From: Bradyrhizobium diazoefficiens | GTDB lineage: Bacteria; Pseudomonadota; Alphaproteobacteria; Rhizobiales; Xanthobacteraceae | NCBI RefSeq assembly: GCF_018131185.1 | Contig: NZ_JAFCJE010000002.1 | Coordinates: 930,001-994,000 of the forward strand | DNA: 64,000 nucleotides | Reading direction: 5' to 3' | Part shown: piece by piece, positions 8,089-16,528 of the stretch | How the letters are laid out: each line of letters opens with the position of its first letter | Numbering within the stretch: the first letter of the stretch is position 1 | Made by a program: the position numbers and the translations under genes | Notes under the pieces: model-generated | Told to the model about the DNA's origin: nothing | Database searches by the model: none | Seen by the model: only the letters and a program-made list of their open reading frames with translations

Positions 8089-9375
8089 ATGGCGGAGATT
8101 GTCGTAATCGGAGCCGGTCTGAGCGGAACGCTGATGGCCTATGAATTGCTACCCCAGTTGCGAAAGGAGGACCGCCTCAGCGTCATCTCGCAAGGCGCGG
8201 TCTATCATTTCGTGCCTTCGAATCCCTGGGTGGCAGTCGGCTGGCGCAAGCGCGAAGAGATCGAGATCGATCTCGCGGACATCATGAAACGCAAGGGGGT
8301 GCGGCTGCTGACGCAGGGCGCAAAGCGCGTCCACCCGACCGAGAACCGTGTCGAACTCGGCGACGGGACGTCGATCGACTACGATTATCTGGTCGTCGCG
8401 ACCGGTCCCGAACTCGCATTCGACGAAGTCCCCGGCCTCGGCCCGCAAGGCCACACCCAATCGATCTGTCACGTCGATCACGCCACGCATGCGAGAGACG
8501 CGTTCGAGAAGCTCGCGGCCAATCCCGGCCCGGTCGTGATCGGCGCCGTCCAGGGCGCTTCCTGCTTCGGGCCGGCTTACGAGTTTCTCTTCATCCTCGA
8601 AACGGAGCTGCGCCGACGGAAGCTACGCGACCGGGTGCCGATGACGTTCGTCACCTCGGAGCCGTATATCGGACATCTCGGTCTCGACGGCGTCGGGGAC
8701 ACCAAGGGCCTTCTGGAAAGCGAGATGCGGGAGAAGCACATCAAGTGGATCACCAACGCCCGCATCGACAACGTCGCCCCAGGCTTGATGACGGTGGAGG
8801 AGTTCTCCGACAACGGCACGACCCGCAAGGCTCATGAGCTGCCCTTCGTTTATTCGATGATGTTGCCGGCCTTTCGCGGCGTGGAGGCGGTGCGCGGCAT
8901 CGAGAAGCTGACCAATCCGCGCGGCTTTGTCATCGTCGACAAGCATCAGCAGAATCCGACCTTCCCCAATGTGTTTGCAGTCGGCGTCTGTGTCGCGATC
9001 GCCCCGGTCGGCGCGACGCCGGTGCCGGTCGGCGTCCCCAAGACCGGCTTCATGATCGAATCCATGGTGACGGCGACCGCGATCAACATCGGCGACCTGC
9101 TGCGCGGCAAGGCGCCCACGGCACAGCCGACCTGGAACGCGATCTGCCTCGCCGATTTCGGCGATTCCGGCGTCGCCTTCCTGGCGCAGCCGCAGATTCC
9201 GCCGCGCAACGTCAATTGGTCCTCGAAGGGCGAATGGGTGCACCTCGCCAAGGTCGCCTTCGAGAAATACTTCCTGCGCAAGATGCGACGCGGCGAGAGC
9301 GAGCCGTTCTACGAGCGCTTCCTGCTCGACAGGCTGAACATCTCCAAGATCAAGGAGGTCCGAACCGGCACATGA
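8089..9375 (+). CDS. sqr: sulfide:quinone oxidoreductase
   Basis: A flavoprotein of 428 residues that oxidises sulfide to polysulfide/persulfide and passes electrons to quinone at the inner membrane. The N-terminal dinucleotide-binding motif VVIGAGLSG is at once visible. All three catalytic cysteines of the Acidithiobacillus-type enzyme (Cys128, Cys160, Cys356) have counterparts: Cys127 (SICHVD), Cys159 (GASCFGP) and Cys353 (TWNAICLADFGD), with nearly the same spacings. The C terminus WVHLAKVAFEKYF, then SEPFYERFLL, is the amphipathic membrane-binding end of this group. ATG 8089 has a strong CGGAGG. Its stop overlaps trxC by four bases. Confidence 0.92.
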   Translation: MAEIVVIGAGLSGTLMAYELLPQLRKEDRLSVISQGAVYHFVPSNPWVAVGWRKREEIEIDLADIMKRKGVRLLTQGAKRVHPTENRVELGDGTSIDYDYLVVATGPELAFDEVPGLGPQGHTQSICHVDHATHARDAFEKLAANPGPVVIGAVQGASCFGPAYEFLFILETELRRRKLRDRVPMTFVTSEPYIGHLGLDGVGDTKGLLESEMREKHIKWITNARIDNVAPGLMTVEEFSDNGTTRKAHELPFVYSMMLPAFRGVEAVRGIEKLTNPRGFVIVDKHQQNPTFPNVFAVGVCVAIAPVGATPVPVGVPKTGFMIESMVTATAINIGDLLRGKAPTAQPTWNAICLADFGDSGVAFLAQPQIPPRNVNWSSKGEWVHLAKVAFEKYFLRKMRRGESEPFYERFLLDRLNISKIKEVRTGT

Positions 9376-9815
9376 GCACGACACGCCAGATCGTCTGCGG
9401 ACATTGCCGGCGCATCAATCGCCTGCCCGCCGATCGCACGCCGCAAGGCGCGCGCTGCGGCGCCTGTCATCAGCCGATGTTCACGGGCCGGCCGATCGAC
9501 GTGGACGAGACCGGTTTCGATCGCCATGTCGCCGGCAGCGACATTCCCGTGCTGATCGACGTCTGGGCGCCATGGTGCGGTCCCTGCCGCGCCATGGCCC
9601 CGATGTTCGAGCGCGCGGCGCAACAGCTCGAACCCGGCGTGCGTCTTCTGAAGCTGAATTCGGACGACACACCCGCTCTATCCTCGCGCCTCAACATCAG
9701 CGGAATTCCGACGCTGCTGCTGATGCGCGGTGGCCGTGAGATCGCCCGCCAATCCGGCGCGATGGATGCGCGCAGCATCGTCGCCTGGACCGAAGCCAAC
9801 CTGAACCGTTCGTAA
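9372..9815 (+). CDS. trxC: thioredoxin 2 (TrxC type)
   Basis: A protein of 147 residues with the TrxC architecture: an N-terminal zinc finger (CGHC at residues 9-12 and CGAC at 29-32) followed by a thioredoxin domain with the active site WCGPC (Cys69, Cys72) and the cis-proline segment SGIPTLLLM. It reduces disulfides in the cytoplasm and can also reduce persulfides. The start overlaps the sqr stop (ATGA). Its place between sqr and the DUF2892 gene suggests it releases sulfane sulfur from persulfidated proteins, which is inference. Confidence 0.92.
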   Translation: MSTTRQIVCGHCRRINRLPADRTPQGARCGACHQPMFTGRPIDVDETGFDRHVAGSDIPVLIDVWAPWCGPCRAMAPMFERAAQQLEPGVRLLKLNSDDTPALSSRLNISGIPTLLLMRGGREIARQSGAMDARSIVAWTEANLNRS

Positions 9816-9831
9816 GCAAAAGGAGCCTGCC

Positions 9832-10035
9832 ATGAATGTCGATAAAGCCGTCCTAGCCTTTGCGGGATGCGTCGTCCTGCTCGGTCTCGCACTGGGCACC
9901 TACGTGAATGCATATTGGTACCTGCTGACGGCCTTCGCCGGTTTGAACATGTTGCAGGCCTCGATCACCGGCTTCTGCCCGGCGGCGATCGTGTTCAGGA
10001 AGCTGGGCCTGAGCAGCGGCTGCGCGTTCTCCTGA
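9832..10035 (+). CDS. DUF2892 (YgaP-type) inner-membrane protein
   Basis: A protein of 67 residues with two hydrophobic segments (about residues 7-25 and 28-45). NMLQASITGFCPAAIVFRKLG is the hallmark of the DUF2892 domain, which forms the membrane part of YgaP-type rhodaneses and occurs alone in sulfur operons. No rhodanese domain is present here. AAGGAG precedes ATG 9832, 17 bp after trxC. A role in binding or passing sulfide or sulfane sulfur at the membrane is inferred from the family and neighbours. Confidence 0.85.
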   Translation: MNVDKAVLAFAGCVVLLGLALGTYVNAYWYLLTAFAGLNMLQASITGFCPAAIVFRKLGLSSGCAFS

Positions 10036-10071
10036 ACGCGCCGACGCAGTTGTGATGCGGGGGAATTTGCC

Positions 10072-11511
10072 ATGACCGACGACACCTTCATCGAGGGACC
10101 TCTCTACGAGAAGCGCAGAAAGGTCTATCCCCAGTCGGTCCACGGGCCGTTCCGCCGCATTAAATGGGCGATCCTCTGTGTCACGCTGGGGGTCTATTAT
10201 CTCCTGCCGTTCGTACGCTGGAACCGCGGCCCCGGCCTGCCCGACCAGGCCGTGTTGATCGACCTGCCGCATCGCCGCTTCTATTTCTTCTTCATCGAGC
10301 TGTGGCCGCAGGAGGTCTATTACTTCACCGGCCTGCTCATTCTCGCGGCGATGGCTCTGTTTCTGATGAACGCGGTCGCGGGACGGCTGTGGTGCGGCTA
10401 TCTCTGCCCGCAGACGGTGTGGACCGACCTGTTCTATGCCGTGGAGCGTTGGGTCGAGGGCGACCGCCGCGAGCGCATGCAGGGCGACAAGCACTATTGG
10501 ACGTTCGACCATATCCGGAAGGTTGCGCTGAAGCATTTCCTCTGGATCATGATCGCTTGGTGGACCGGCGGCGCCTGGGTGCTTTATTTCGCCGACGCGC
10601 CGACGCTGGTGAAGGAGCTCGCCACCTTCGAGGCCCCGTTCATCGCCTATCTCTGGATCGGCATCCTGACCGCAACGACCTATGTCTTTGCCGGCCACGC
10701 GCGCGAGCAGATGTGCATCTACATGTGCCCATGGCCGCGCATCCAGGCGGCTCTGACCGACGAATGGGCGCTCAACGTCACCTATCGACGCGACCGCGGC
10801 GAGCCGCGCATGTCGGTGAAGAAGGCGGACGCCGCGCGCGCGCAGGGCGATCTCGCCGGCGATTGCGTCGACTGCCACCAATGCATCAACGTCTGTCCGA
10901 CCGGCGTCGACATCCGCCACGGCATCCAGCTCGGCTGCATCCAGTGCGGCCTGTGCATCGACGCCTGCGACAACGTCATGCGCGAGATCGGCCGGCCCAA
11001 GGGGCTGATCGGCTACGACACCGACATCAACATGCAGCGCCGGCGCGACGGCAAGCCGCCGATCTATCGTATCGTCCGCCCGCGCACCGTGATCTACGCC
11101 GCAGCCATCACCCTCGTGGGCAGCATCATGCTCTATACGCTCGCCACCCGCGCGACGATGGAGGTCAACGTGCTGCACGAGCGCAATCCCCTCTTCGTCC
11201 AGCTCTCGGACGGCGGCGTGCGCAACGACTATACCGTGCGCATCCTCAACAAGGGCGCGCAGCGATCGTTTACGCTCGAGATTTCCGGCCTGCCCGGCGC
11301 GACCATTCGCGTCGCCGGCATCGAATCCGGCTCGGACGGCAAGCCGATCGTCGAGGTTGGCCAGGACCAGACACGCGAGGTCAGGCTGTCGGTCCAGGTC
11401 GGTCCCAGCGACCTGCCCAAGACCTCGCGCGACGTCGACATCGCCATCACCGACACCGCCAGCGGCGGACGGGCAACCGCCCGCGACCATTTCTTGCCGG
11501 GCGATCAATGA
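10072..11511 (+). CDS. ccoG: cytochrome c oxidase accessory protein CcoG (FixG/RdxA family)
   Basis: A protein of 479 residues with about five membrane helices and a polyferredoxin centre. Two 4Fe-4S clusters are predicted by CVDCHQCINVCPTGVD and CIQCGLCIDACD; the further conserved cysteines CGYLCPQTVW and CIYMCPWPR are also there. The C terminus is an Ig-like periplasmic domain. CcoG is required to assemble cbb3-type oxidase, probably by reducing copper. It normally lies beside ccoNOQP or ccoI; here it is the last gene of the sqr operon, 36 bp after the DUF2892 gene. It may be a second, sulfur-inducible copy. Confidence 0.88.
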   Translation: MTDDTFIEGPLYEKRRKVYPQSVHGPFRRIKWAILCVTLGVYYLLPFVRWNRGPGLPDQAVLIDLPHRRFYFFFIELWPQEVYYFTGLLILAAMALFLMNAVAGRLWCGYLCPQTVWTDLFYAVERWVEGDRRERMQGDKHYWTFDHIRKVALKHFLWIMIAWWTGGAWVLYFADAPTLVKELATFEAPFIAYLWIGILTATTYVFAGHAREQMCIYMCPWPRIQAALTDEWALNVTYRRDRGEPRMSVKKADAARAQGDLAGDCVDCHQCINVCPTGVDIRHGIQLGCIQCGLCIDACDNVMREIGRPKGLIGYDTDINMQRRRDGKPPIYRIVRPRTVIYAAAITLVGSIMLYTLATRATMEVNVLHERNPLFVQLSDGGVRNDYTVRILNKGAQRSFTLEISGLPGATIRVAGIESGSDGKPIVEVGQDQTREVRLSVQVGPSDLPKTSRDVDIAITDTASGGRATARDHFLPGDQ

Positions 11512-11676
11512 CGTCCGCAATCCACTGCGCATCCAGCGGCCTGCCGCCACATGCTCAACGAAACGTTAATACTACCGCTCGAATTGAAGCGGCGTCCCAA
11601 CGGCATTTTCCATTCTTTGCGCTAAGGATGAGCAGCGTAACACGGGCTCAGCCCGCGTGATTGGGGACGACGGGAC

Positions 11677-12876
11677 GTGGCCGACATCGCGCAGCAGGCG
11701 GCGATCAAGCCGGCATCGGCAAGGCATGCCGACGCCGCGAGTGCGTGCGTTCGGCTCGCGACGATCGACCCAGGCCAATGGCGCGCACTCGCGCAACGCG
11801 CCGTCGAGCCGAACGGATATTACCTGCCTGCCTGGGAACTCGCCGTCAGCGCAACCGCGCGCGGCCGCACCAAAGCCTCGGCACTGCCCGCATTCGACGG
11901 TTCTTCGGCGCGGCTGATCGGGCTGATGCCGGTGATCTCGCTGTGGCGGGCCCTAAAGATCCCCCTGCCCGCGCTGGTGAGCGCGCATCCCTACGGCACG
12001 CTGTGCAGTCCGCTGATCGACCGCGACGCGCCGATCGAGGCGGCCGCGGCTCTGTTGCAGCAGGCGCGCGCGGCCGGCGCGCATGCGCTCGTGCTGAACG
12101 ACGTCGCGCTCGACGGTGCCGCGATGAATGCACTCAGGCAGGTCCTGAGCCGCGATGGCCTGAAGCCGCGCGTGCTTTCCTCCTACATTCGCGCCTGCCT
12201 CGACGCGGCGCAGGATGCTGAAACGCTACTGCGCGATGCACTCGGCGCCAAGAAGCTCAAGGAGCTGCGGCGCCTGCGCCATCGCCTCGAACAGCACGGC
12301 CCTGTTACGTTCGACGTCGCACGCCGGCCTGACGAGATCGGGTCCGCGCTCGAAACATTCCTGCGGCTCGAAGCCAGCGGCTGGAAGGGCGAGCGCGGCA
12401 CCGCACTGGTCCGGCATGCGGGCGATGCGACCTTCATTCGCCGCGCCGTCCCGGCGCTGGCAGAGACCGCGCAGTGCGAGATCATCACGCTTCGCGCCGG
12501 CACGACGCCGATTGCCGCCGGCATCGTGCTGCGCCATCAGGATCGCGCGTTCTTCTTCAAGCTCGGCATCGACGAGCGCTTTGCCAGATATTCACCAGGC
12601 GTGCAGCTCACGCTCGACCTCACCCGCCATCTCTGCGCCGATCCCGCCATCGCCAGCGCGGATTCCACCGCGAGCGCCGACCACCCCATGATCAACCCGA
12701 TCTGGCGCGGGCGTTTCGCGGTCGGCGACGTGCTGATCCCGCTGCGGCGGCACGATCCGGTCGTCGCGCTCGTCCATGGAGCGCTGGTCGGCGTCAACGC
12801 CGCGCATGAGGCTGCACGACGTATGGTTCGCCGGCTCCGCAAATCAGCGAAAGCTACTCCGCCGCCTGTGCGTTGA
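11677..12876 (+). CDS. CelD/BcsL-like GNAT acetyltransferase
   Basis: A protein of 399 residues starting at GTG 11677, preceded by GGGGACGA. The C-terminal half has the arrangement of the CelD/FemAB-like acyltransferase fold: a basic helix with RRLRHRLEQHG, then FLRLEASGWKGERGTAL and the later GIDERFARYSPG acyl-CoA-binding region. Such proteins are linked to polysaccharide or peptidoglycan modification, but the acceptor is unknown. Its last 23 bp overlap the convergent DsbA-family gene. Confidence 0.72.
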   Translation: MADIAQQAAIKPASARHADAASACVRLATIDPGQWRALAQRAVEPNGYYLPAWELAVSATARGRTKASALPAFDGSSARLIGLMPVISLWRALKIPLPALVSAHPYGTLCSPLIDRDAPIEAAAALLQQARAAGAHALVLNDVALDGAAMNALRQVLSRDGLKPRVLSSYIRACLDAAQDAETLLRDALGAKKLKELRRLRHRLEQHGPVTFDVARRPDEIGSALETFLRLEASGWKGERGTALVRHAGDATFIRRAVPALAETAQCEIITLRAGTTPIAAGIVLRHQDRAFFFKLGIDERFARYSPGVQLTLDLTRHLCADPAIASADSTASADHPMINPIWRGRFAVGDVLIPLRRHDPVVALVHGALVGVNAAHEAARRMVRRLRKSAKATPPPVR

Positions 12877-13519
12877 TCTCCGCCGAGACCTCGCGGATCG
12901 CGCGGGCGAGCAGGTTCGGATCCTGCGCGCCGGAGACGGCGTATTTCTGCGCGAAGACGTAAGTGGGCACGCCGGAGATGCCCTTCTCGGCGGCTTCCTG
13001 CGCGTCGGCCGAGACGCGCGCGACGTCCTCGTCGGTGGCCAGGCGCTTGCGTACGTCGTCGGCATCGAGGCCGACATCGGCGGCCGCCTGCACCAGCACG
13101 TTCACATCGGTGAGATCGCCGCCGTCGCGGAAATACAGCTCCATCAGGCGCTGCTTCATCTCGGGCGCCTTGCCGATCGCCTCGGCCCACAGGATCAGGC
13201 GATGGCAATCGGTCGTGTTGGGCTGGCGTGCCACCAGCTCGGGCTTGTAGACGAGCCCCTCCTCGCCCGCGGCCGCGACCACGCGTCCGGCAATGCCCTT
13301 GTAGGCCTCGACCGAGCCGAACTTCTGGGTGAGGTAGGCCTCGCGGCTGATGCCCTCGCGCGGCACCCAGGGATTGAGGAAGAACGGGCGGAAATTGAGC
13401 TTGACCGGAACGTCCGGAACGAGCGCCAGCGCGCTCTCGATCCGGTGCTTGCCGATATAGCACCAGGGGCACACCACGTCGGAGACGACGTCGATCTGGA
13501 GCGGTTTGAGCGTGCTCAT
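12854..13519 (-). CDS. FrnE-like DsbA-family oxidoreductase
   Basis: A protein of 221 residues with a thioredoxin-fold active site CPWC (Cys17, Cys20) immediately after the first strand (IDVVSDVV), then a helical insertion and the cis-proline region GISGVPTYVF. These features match the cytoplasmic FrnE/2-hydroxychromene-2-carboxylate isomerase-like branch of DsbA. There is no signal peptide from the chosen ATG 13519, which has GGAGG eleven bases upstream; the longer frame to 13687 is rejected. It is divergent from the thioesterase gene. The substrate is unknown; thiol-disulfide exchange or oxidative-stress tolerance is the family role. Confidence 0.85.
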   Translation of the reverse strand: MSTLKPLQIDVVSDVVCPWCYIGKHRIESALALVPDVPVKLNFRPFFLNPWVPREGISREAYLTQKFGSVEAYKGIAGRVVAAAGEEGLVYKPELVARQPNTTDCHRLILWAEAIGKAPEMKQRLMELYFRDGGDLTDVNVLVQAAADVGLDADDVRKRLATDEDVARVSADAQEAAEKGISGVPTYVFAQKYAVSGAQDPNLLARAIREVSAEINAQAAE

Positions 13520-13686
13520 GTCAGGCGCCTCCTTCGGGCAATACGGGTTCGCCGGAAGATAAGCCGAACCGGACACGACGCAAGGCACCGGTCCTGCATG
13601 GCTCACGACTTCACCTCTGCGGTTATTGCGACAGGTCCCGCCGGCCCGGATACTCGCGGCCACGATGCAGCCGAGGAGACACCGCA

Positions 13687-14487
13687 ATGAGCGCCATTTT
13701 CAGGCCGGAAGGCCATCAGTTCCGGGCCACGGAGCACGCCGGCGGTCCGTGGTCGCCGGACATGTTGCAGGGAAGCGCCACCACTGCGCTCATGACCCGC
13801 GAGGTCGAGCGTCTCGCCGCCGAATCCGGCTTCGCGGTGCGGCGCCTGACCTTCGATCTGTGGCGGCCGGCAGGCCTGCGCGCCTTCAGGACCATCAGCG
13901 AATTGCTGCGCGACGGCCGCAAGGCCAAGACCTTGCAGGTGCGGCTGATGGACGGCGAGACCGAGATCGGCCGCTGCACCGCGCTGCTGACGGCGCCGAG
14001 TGCAGGCTCGCCCGTCGATCCCTTTGCGAGGCAAGCGGCGGCCGACAAGGCGCCAGAGGCGGGCGTCCCGCCGCCGGCCTTCGCGCAGAAATGGAGCCGC
14101 TATTTCCAAAACGTGTCGGTGCGGCTGATCGAGGGCGCGCTGGAAAAGCCGGGCCCGGCGGCCGCCTGGATGCGGCTCGACTCGCCGCTGGTCGAGGGCG
14201 AGCCGAACACGCCGCTGTTGCAGGCGGCGCAGGCCGCGGACTTTTCCAGCGGCGTCGCGCAGATCGTCGACATGCGCGAATGGACCTTCATCAACCCGGA
14301 GATCAGCCTCTATTTTTTTCGTCCGCCGGAGAGCGAATGGATCCTGATCCGTGCCGCCACACGCGTCGGTGCCAACGGCGCGGGCCTCACCACGGCAACA
14401 CTGAGCGACCTCAAGGGGCCGTTCGCGGAGGTGATGCAGGCCATGAGCTTTGAACGACGCGACGCCATGCAAGCTCAGGCGTCCTGA
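13687..14487 (+). CDS. double-hotdog acyl-CoA thioesterase family protein
   Basis: A protein of 266 residues that looks like the TesB/thioesterase-like superfamily: an N-terminal hotdog with GGPWSPDMLQGSATTALM, a strand with VRRLTFDLWRPAG, and a C-terminal hotdog half with EWTFINPEISLYFFRPP. It should be cytoplasmic and act on an acyl-CoA, but the chain is unknown. ATG 13687 follows GAGGAGA. The last 13 bp overlap the 3' end of the convergent XRE-type gene. Confidence 0.72.
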   Translation: MSAIFRPEGHQFRATEHAGGPWSPDMLQGSATTALMTREVERLAAESGFAVRRLTFDLWRPAGLRAFRTISELLRDGRKAKTLQVRLMDGETEIGRCTALLTAPSAGSPVDPFARQAAADKAPEAGVPPPAFAQKWSRYFQNVSVRLIEGALEKPGPAAAWMRLDSPLVEGEPNTPLLQAAQAADFSSGVAQIVDMREWTFINPEISLYFFRPPESEWILIRAATRVGANGAGLTTATLSDLKGPFAEVMQAMSFERRDAMQAQAS

Positions 14488-15299
14488 GCCGAGAGCGCGA
14501 TCAGGGCGGCCTCGGATACGGCATCGACAGGCATGAACATCTCGACGCGAAGCTCCTGCAGCGTCACGTCCTGCGGCGTGCCGAGCGTCAGCACCGCGCC
14601 AATCAGGCCGATGCCGACCTCGCCCTTGCGCAGGCGCACCTCGCAGAGCGGTCCCGGCACGGCGTTGTCCTCGATCCCAAGCATGGGAAGCTCCGGCAAG
14701 CGCATCAATTCGCGCCAGGTCGATTGCAGGGCCTCATCGAGCGGCGCGGCCATCGCTTCATGGCGCGCCCGCGCAAGCAGCGCTACCGCAACAGTCGGCC
14801 AGTTCTCGACGAAAGGCTTGAGCTCGTTCGGCGCGAGAAACATGCGCATGTGATTGAGCGGCCGCTGCATGCGCTCAGAACCGAGCAGCATGGTCATCAG
14901 GCGCGAGGCGGCGCGATTGGCCTGCTTTACGTTCCAGCGCCGGTCGGTCACGATCGCGGGGAACGGCTCGTGCCGTCGCAGCAGAAGATCGATGGCGCGC
15001 CGCGCATCGGCAAGCTCGGGCGCGGCGAGATCGCGCTCGCCATATTGCCGGGCGAAGCCGCCGGCCTCGAGCAGCGCGTTGCGGTCGCGCAGGGATAAAT
15101 CCAGAGCGGATGCGAGTTGCAACAGGATGTCTCGGCTCGCCGCGGCCTTGCCGGTCTCGACATGGCTCAGATGCTTGACCGAGATGCCGGCCTCGAACGC
15201 CAGCTCCGCCTGACTTAGCGCGCGGCGCATGCGCCAGGCGCGCAGGAGAGCGCCGACCGGGTTGACCGGCCGTAAGGGCCGGGAGGATCGTGTGTCCAT
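14475..15299 (-). CDS. XRE regulator with MmyB-like ligand domain (copy 1)
   Basis: A protein of 274 residues. The N-terminal helix-turn-helix covers about residues 15-72 (LSQAELAFEAGISVKHLSHVETGKAAASRD). The rest, about residues 90-260, resembles the MmyB-like ligand-binding domain found in many short-chain or fatty-acid-responsive regulators. It is a clear paralogue of the next gene, sharing the pattern SRD-L-LA--L---LR-RN-LL-A-G. The two are transcribed leftward in tandem with a 40-bp gap. The ligand and targets are unknown; autoregulation is likely. Confidence 0.82.
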   Translation of the reverse strand: MDTRSSRPLRPVNPVGALLRAWRMRRALSQAELAFEAGISVKHLSHVETGKAAASRDILLQLASALDLSLRDRNALLEAGGFARQYGERDLAAPELADARRAIDLLLRRHEPFPAIVTDRRWNVKQANRAASRLMTMLLGSERMQRPLNHMRMFLAPNELKPFVENWPTVAVALLARARHEAMAAPLDEALQSTWRELMRLPELPMLGIEDNAVPGPLCEVRLRKGEVGIGLIGAVLTLGTPQDVTLQELRVEMFMPVDAVSEAALIALSAQDA

Positions 15300-15339
15300 C
15301 GGCAGATTATGCGGGGGCCGCTCCCGCCTGTAAACGCCG

Positions 15340-16161
15340 CTATGGCAAAGCGGCCGCCATGTGCTTCAGCCGTTCGGCGGTGCGCTCGTCCGCCGGAAAG
15401 AAGGTCTCCAGTGCCAGCTCCGACAGCGTGATGTCGACGGGCGTGCCAAACACCATGGTGGTGGAGAAGAAGCTGAGGATCTCGCCCTGATGTCGCAGCT
15501 TGAACGGGATCGCGACATTGTCGCTCGACAGCGGCGCCGAGCGCGCCGGAATGGGATAGCTCTTCAGATCGTTGTAGAGCTTGATCAGCTCGGGATCGGC
15601 GGTCGCCTCGCATTGCCGGTGCAGCCGCTCCAACAGGTGCCCGCACCATTCCGCGAGATTGACGGTGCGAGATGCCAGCGCCTCCGGATGGAAGGCGAGC
15701 CGCAGCACGTTGAGCGGCTGGCCGAGCAGATGCTGCGGGATGCCCTCGAGCAGCGGCGCCACCATGCGATTGGCGGAGATCAGGTTCCAGTGCCTGTCCA
15801 CTGCCAGCGCGGGATTGGGCTCGTGCGCCCTGAGGACGATGTCGATCGCCTGGCGGGCTGATTTCAAGGCCGGATCCTCCAGCTGGCGCTGCGGGAATGC
15901 CGGCGCGTAGCCGGCGGCGACCAGCAGCACGTTGCGTTCGCGCAGGGGCACGTCGAGACGCTCGGCGAGCCTGAGCACCATGTCGCGCGAGGGCGCAGCG
16001 CGGCCGGTCTCGACGAAGCTTAGGTGACGTGCCGAGATCTCGGCCTCACCGGCCAGATCGAGCTGGCTCATGCGGCGGCGCTGCCGCCATTCGCGCAAAT
16101 GATCGCCGATATGGATCGGCTGGCTGCGTTCGGCCTGGGCCGTGGATGCATGTGCGTTCAT
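15340..16161 (-). CDS. XRE regulator with MmyB-like ligand domain (copy 2)
   Basis: A protein of 273 residues with the same build as copy 1: helix-turn-helix about residues 22-80 (MSQLDLAGEAEISARHLSFVETGRAAPSRD) and an MmyB-like C-terminal domain. It is divergent from a two-gene rightward unit (16263-16927), and the spacer carries a perfect inverted repeat that is a good operator candidate. In related systems such regulators repress a neighbouring gene and themselves. Confidence 0.82.
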   Translation of the reverse strand: MNAHASTAQAERSQPIHIGDHLREWRQRRRMSQLDLAGEAEISARHLSFVETGRAAPSRDMVLRLAERLDVPLRERNVLLVAAGYAPAFPQRQLEDPALKSARQAIDIVLRAHEPNPALAVDRHWNLISANRMVAPLLEGIPQHLLGQPLNVLRLAFHPEALASRTVNLAEWCGHLLERLHRQCEATADPELIKLYNDLKSYPIPARSAPLSSDNVAIPFKLRHQGEILSFFSTTMVFGTPVDITLSELALETFFPADERTAERLKHMAAALP

Positions 16162-16196
16162 GACCCAAAACCTATCATGCGGATTTCAGCCCTTCC

Positions 16197-16213
16197 ATTA
16201 CCCGCGAGGTAAT
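16197..16213. promoter_or_regulatory. inverted repeat, likely XRE operator
   Basis: ATTACC-cgcga-GGTAAT is a perfect 6+5+6 dyad. It lies 36 bp upstream of the second XRE gene (start 16161) and 50 bp upstream of the divergent gene at 16263, so one bound regulator could cover both promoters. Confidence 0.55.
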
Positions 16214-16262
16214 CGAATTGGCCCGCGGGTCGGCGCATCCTCGGTTGCAACAGGAGATGACC

Positions 16263-16493
16263 ATGATTGCGCTGCTGCTCTACCGGACCGTTGCAGACCA
16301 CGTCTTGCCTTGGGCCATGGCATTCGCAACCCGGATGCTGGCGCGCAGTCTCAACATGCCCGAGCCGCTCGTGCATTCGACCGGCGATTATGTCGTCGCG
16401 CGGGTCATCGCCTTCGAGCACGGCGTCGGCAGGAGCCTCTGTCCGTACCGCCTCGCCCGCCTCGTCCGCGCCTGGTGGCGCGGATTGCGCTGA
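16263..16493 (+). CDS. small hypothetical protein, divergent from XRE regulator
   Basis: A protein of 76 residues, beginning MIALLLYRTVADHVLPW and ending in an Arg/Trp-rich helix. It has one moderately hydrophobic N-terminal segment and no recognised domain. CAGGAG at 16251-16256 supports ATG 16263 over the ATG at 16257. It is 35 bp before the next membrane-protein gene and probably in one transcript with it, downstream of the XRE operator. Confidence 0.6.
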   Translation: MIALLLYRTVADHVLPWAMAFATRMLARSLNMPEPLVHSTGDYVVARVIAFEHGVGRSLCPYRLARLVRAWWRGLR

Positions 16494-16528
16494 CGTCCCT
16501 TCCCCAACCTCAACCAAGGAGAACCACG

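Noticed and set aside
9853..11550. A 565-codon minus-strand frame opposite ccoG
   Set aside because: ccoG has clear iron-sulfur motifs; the opposite frame is low-complexity and lacks a start signal.
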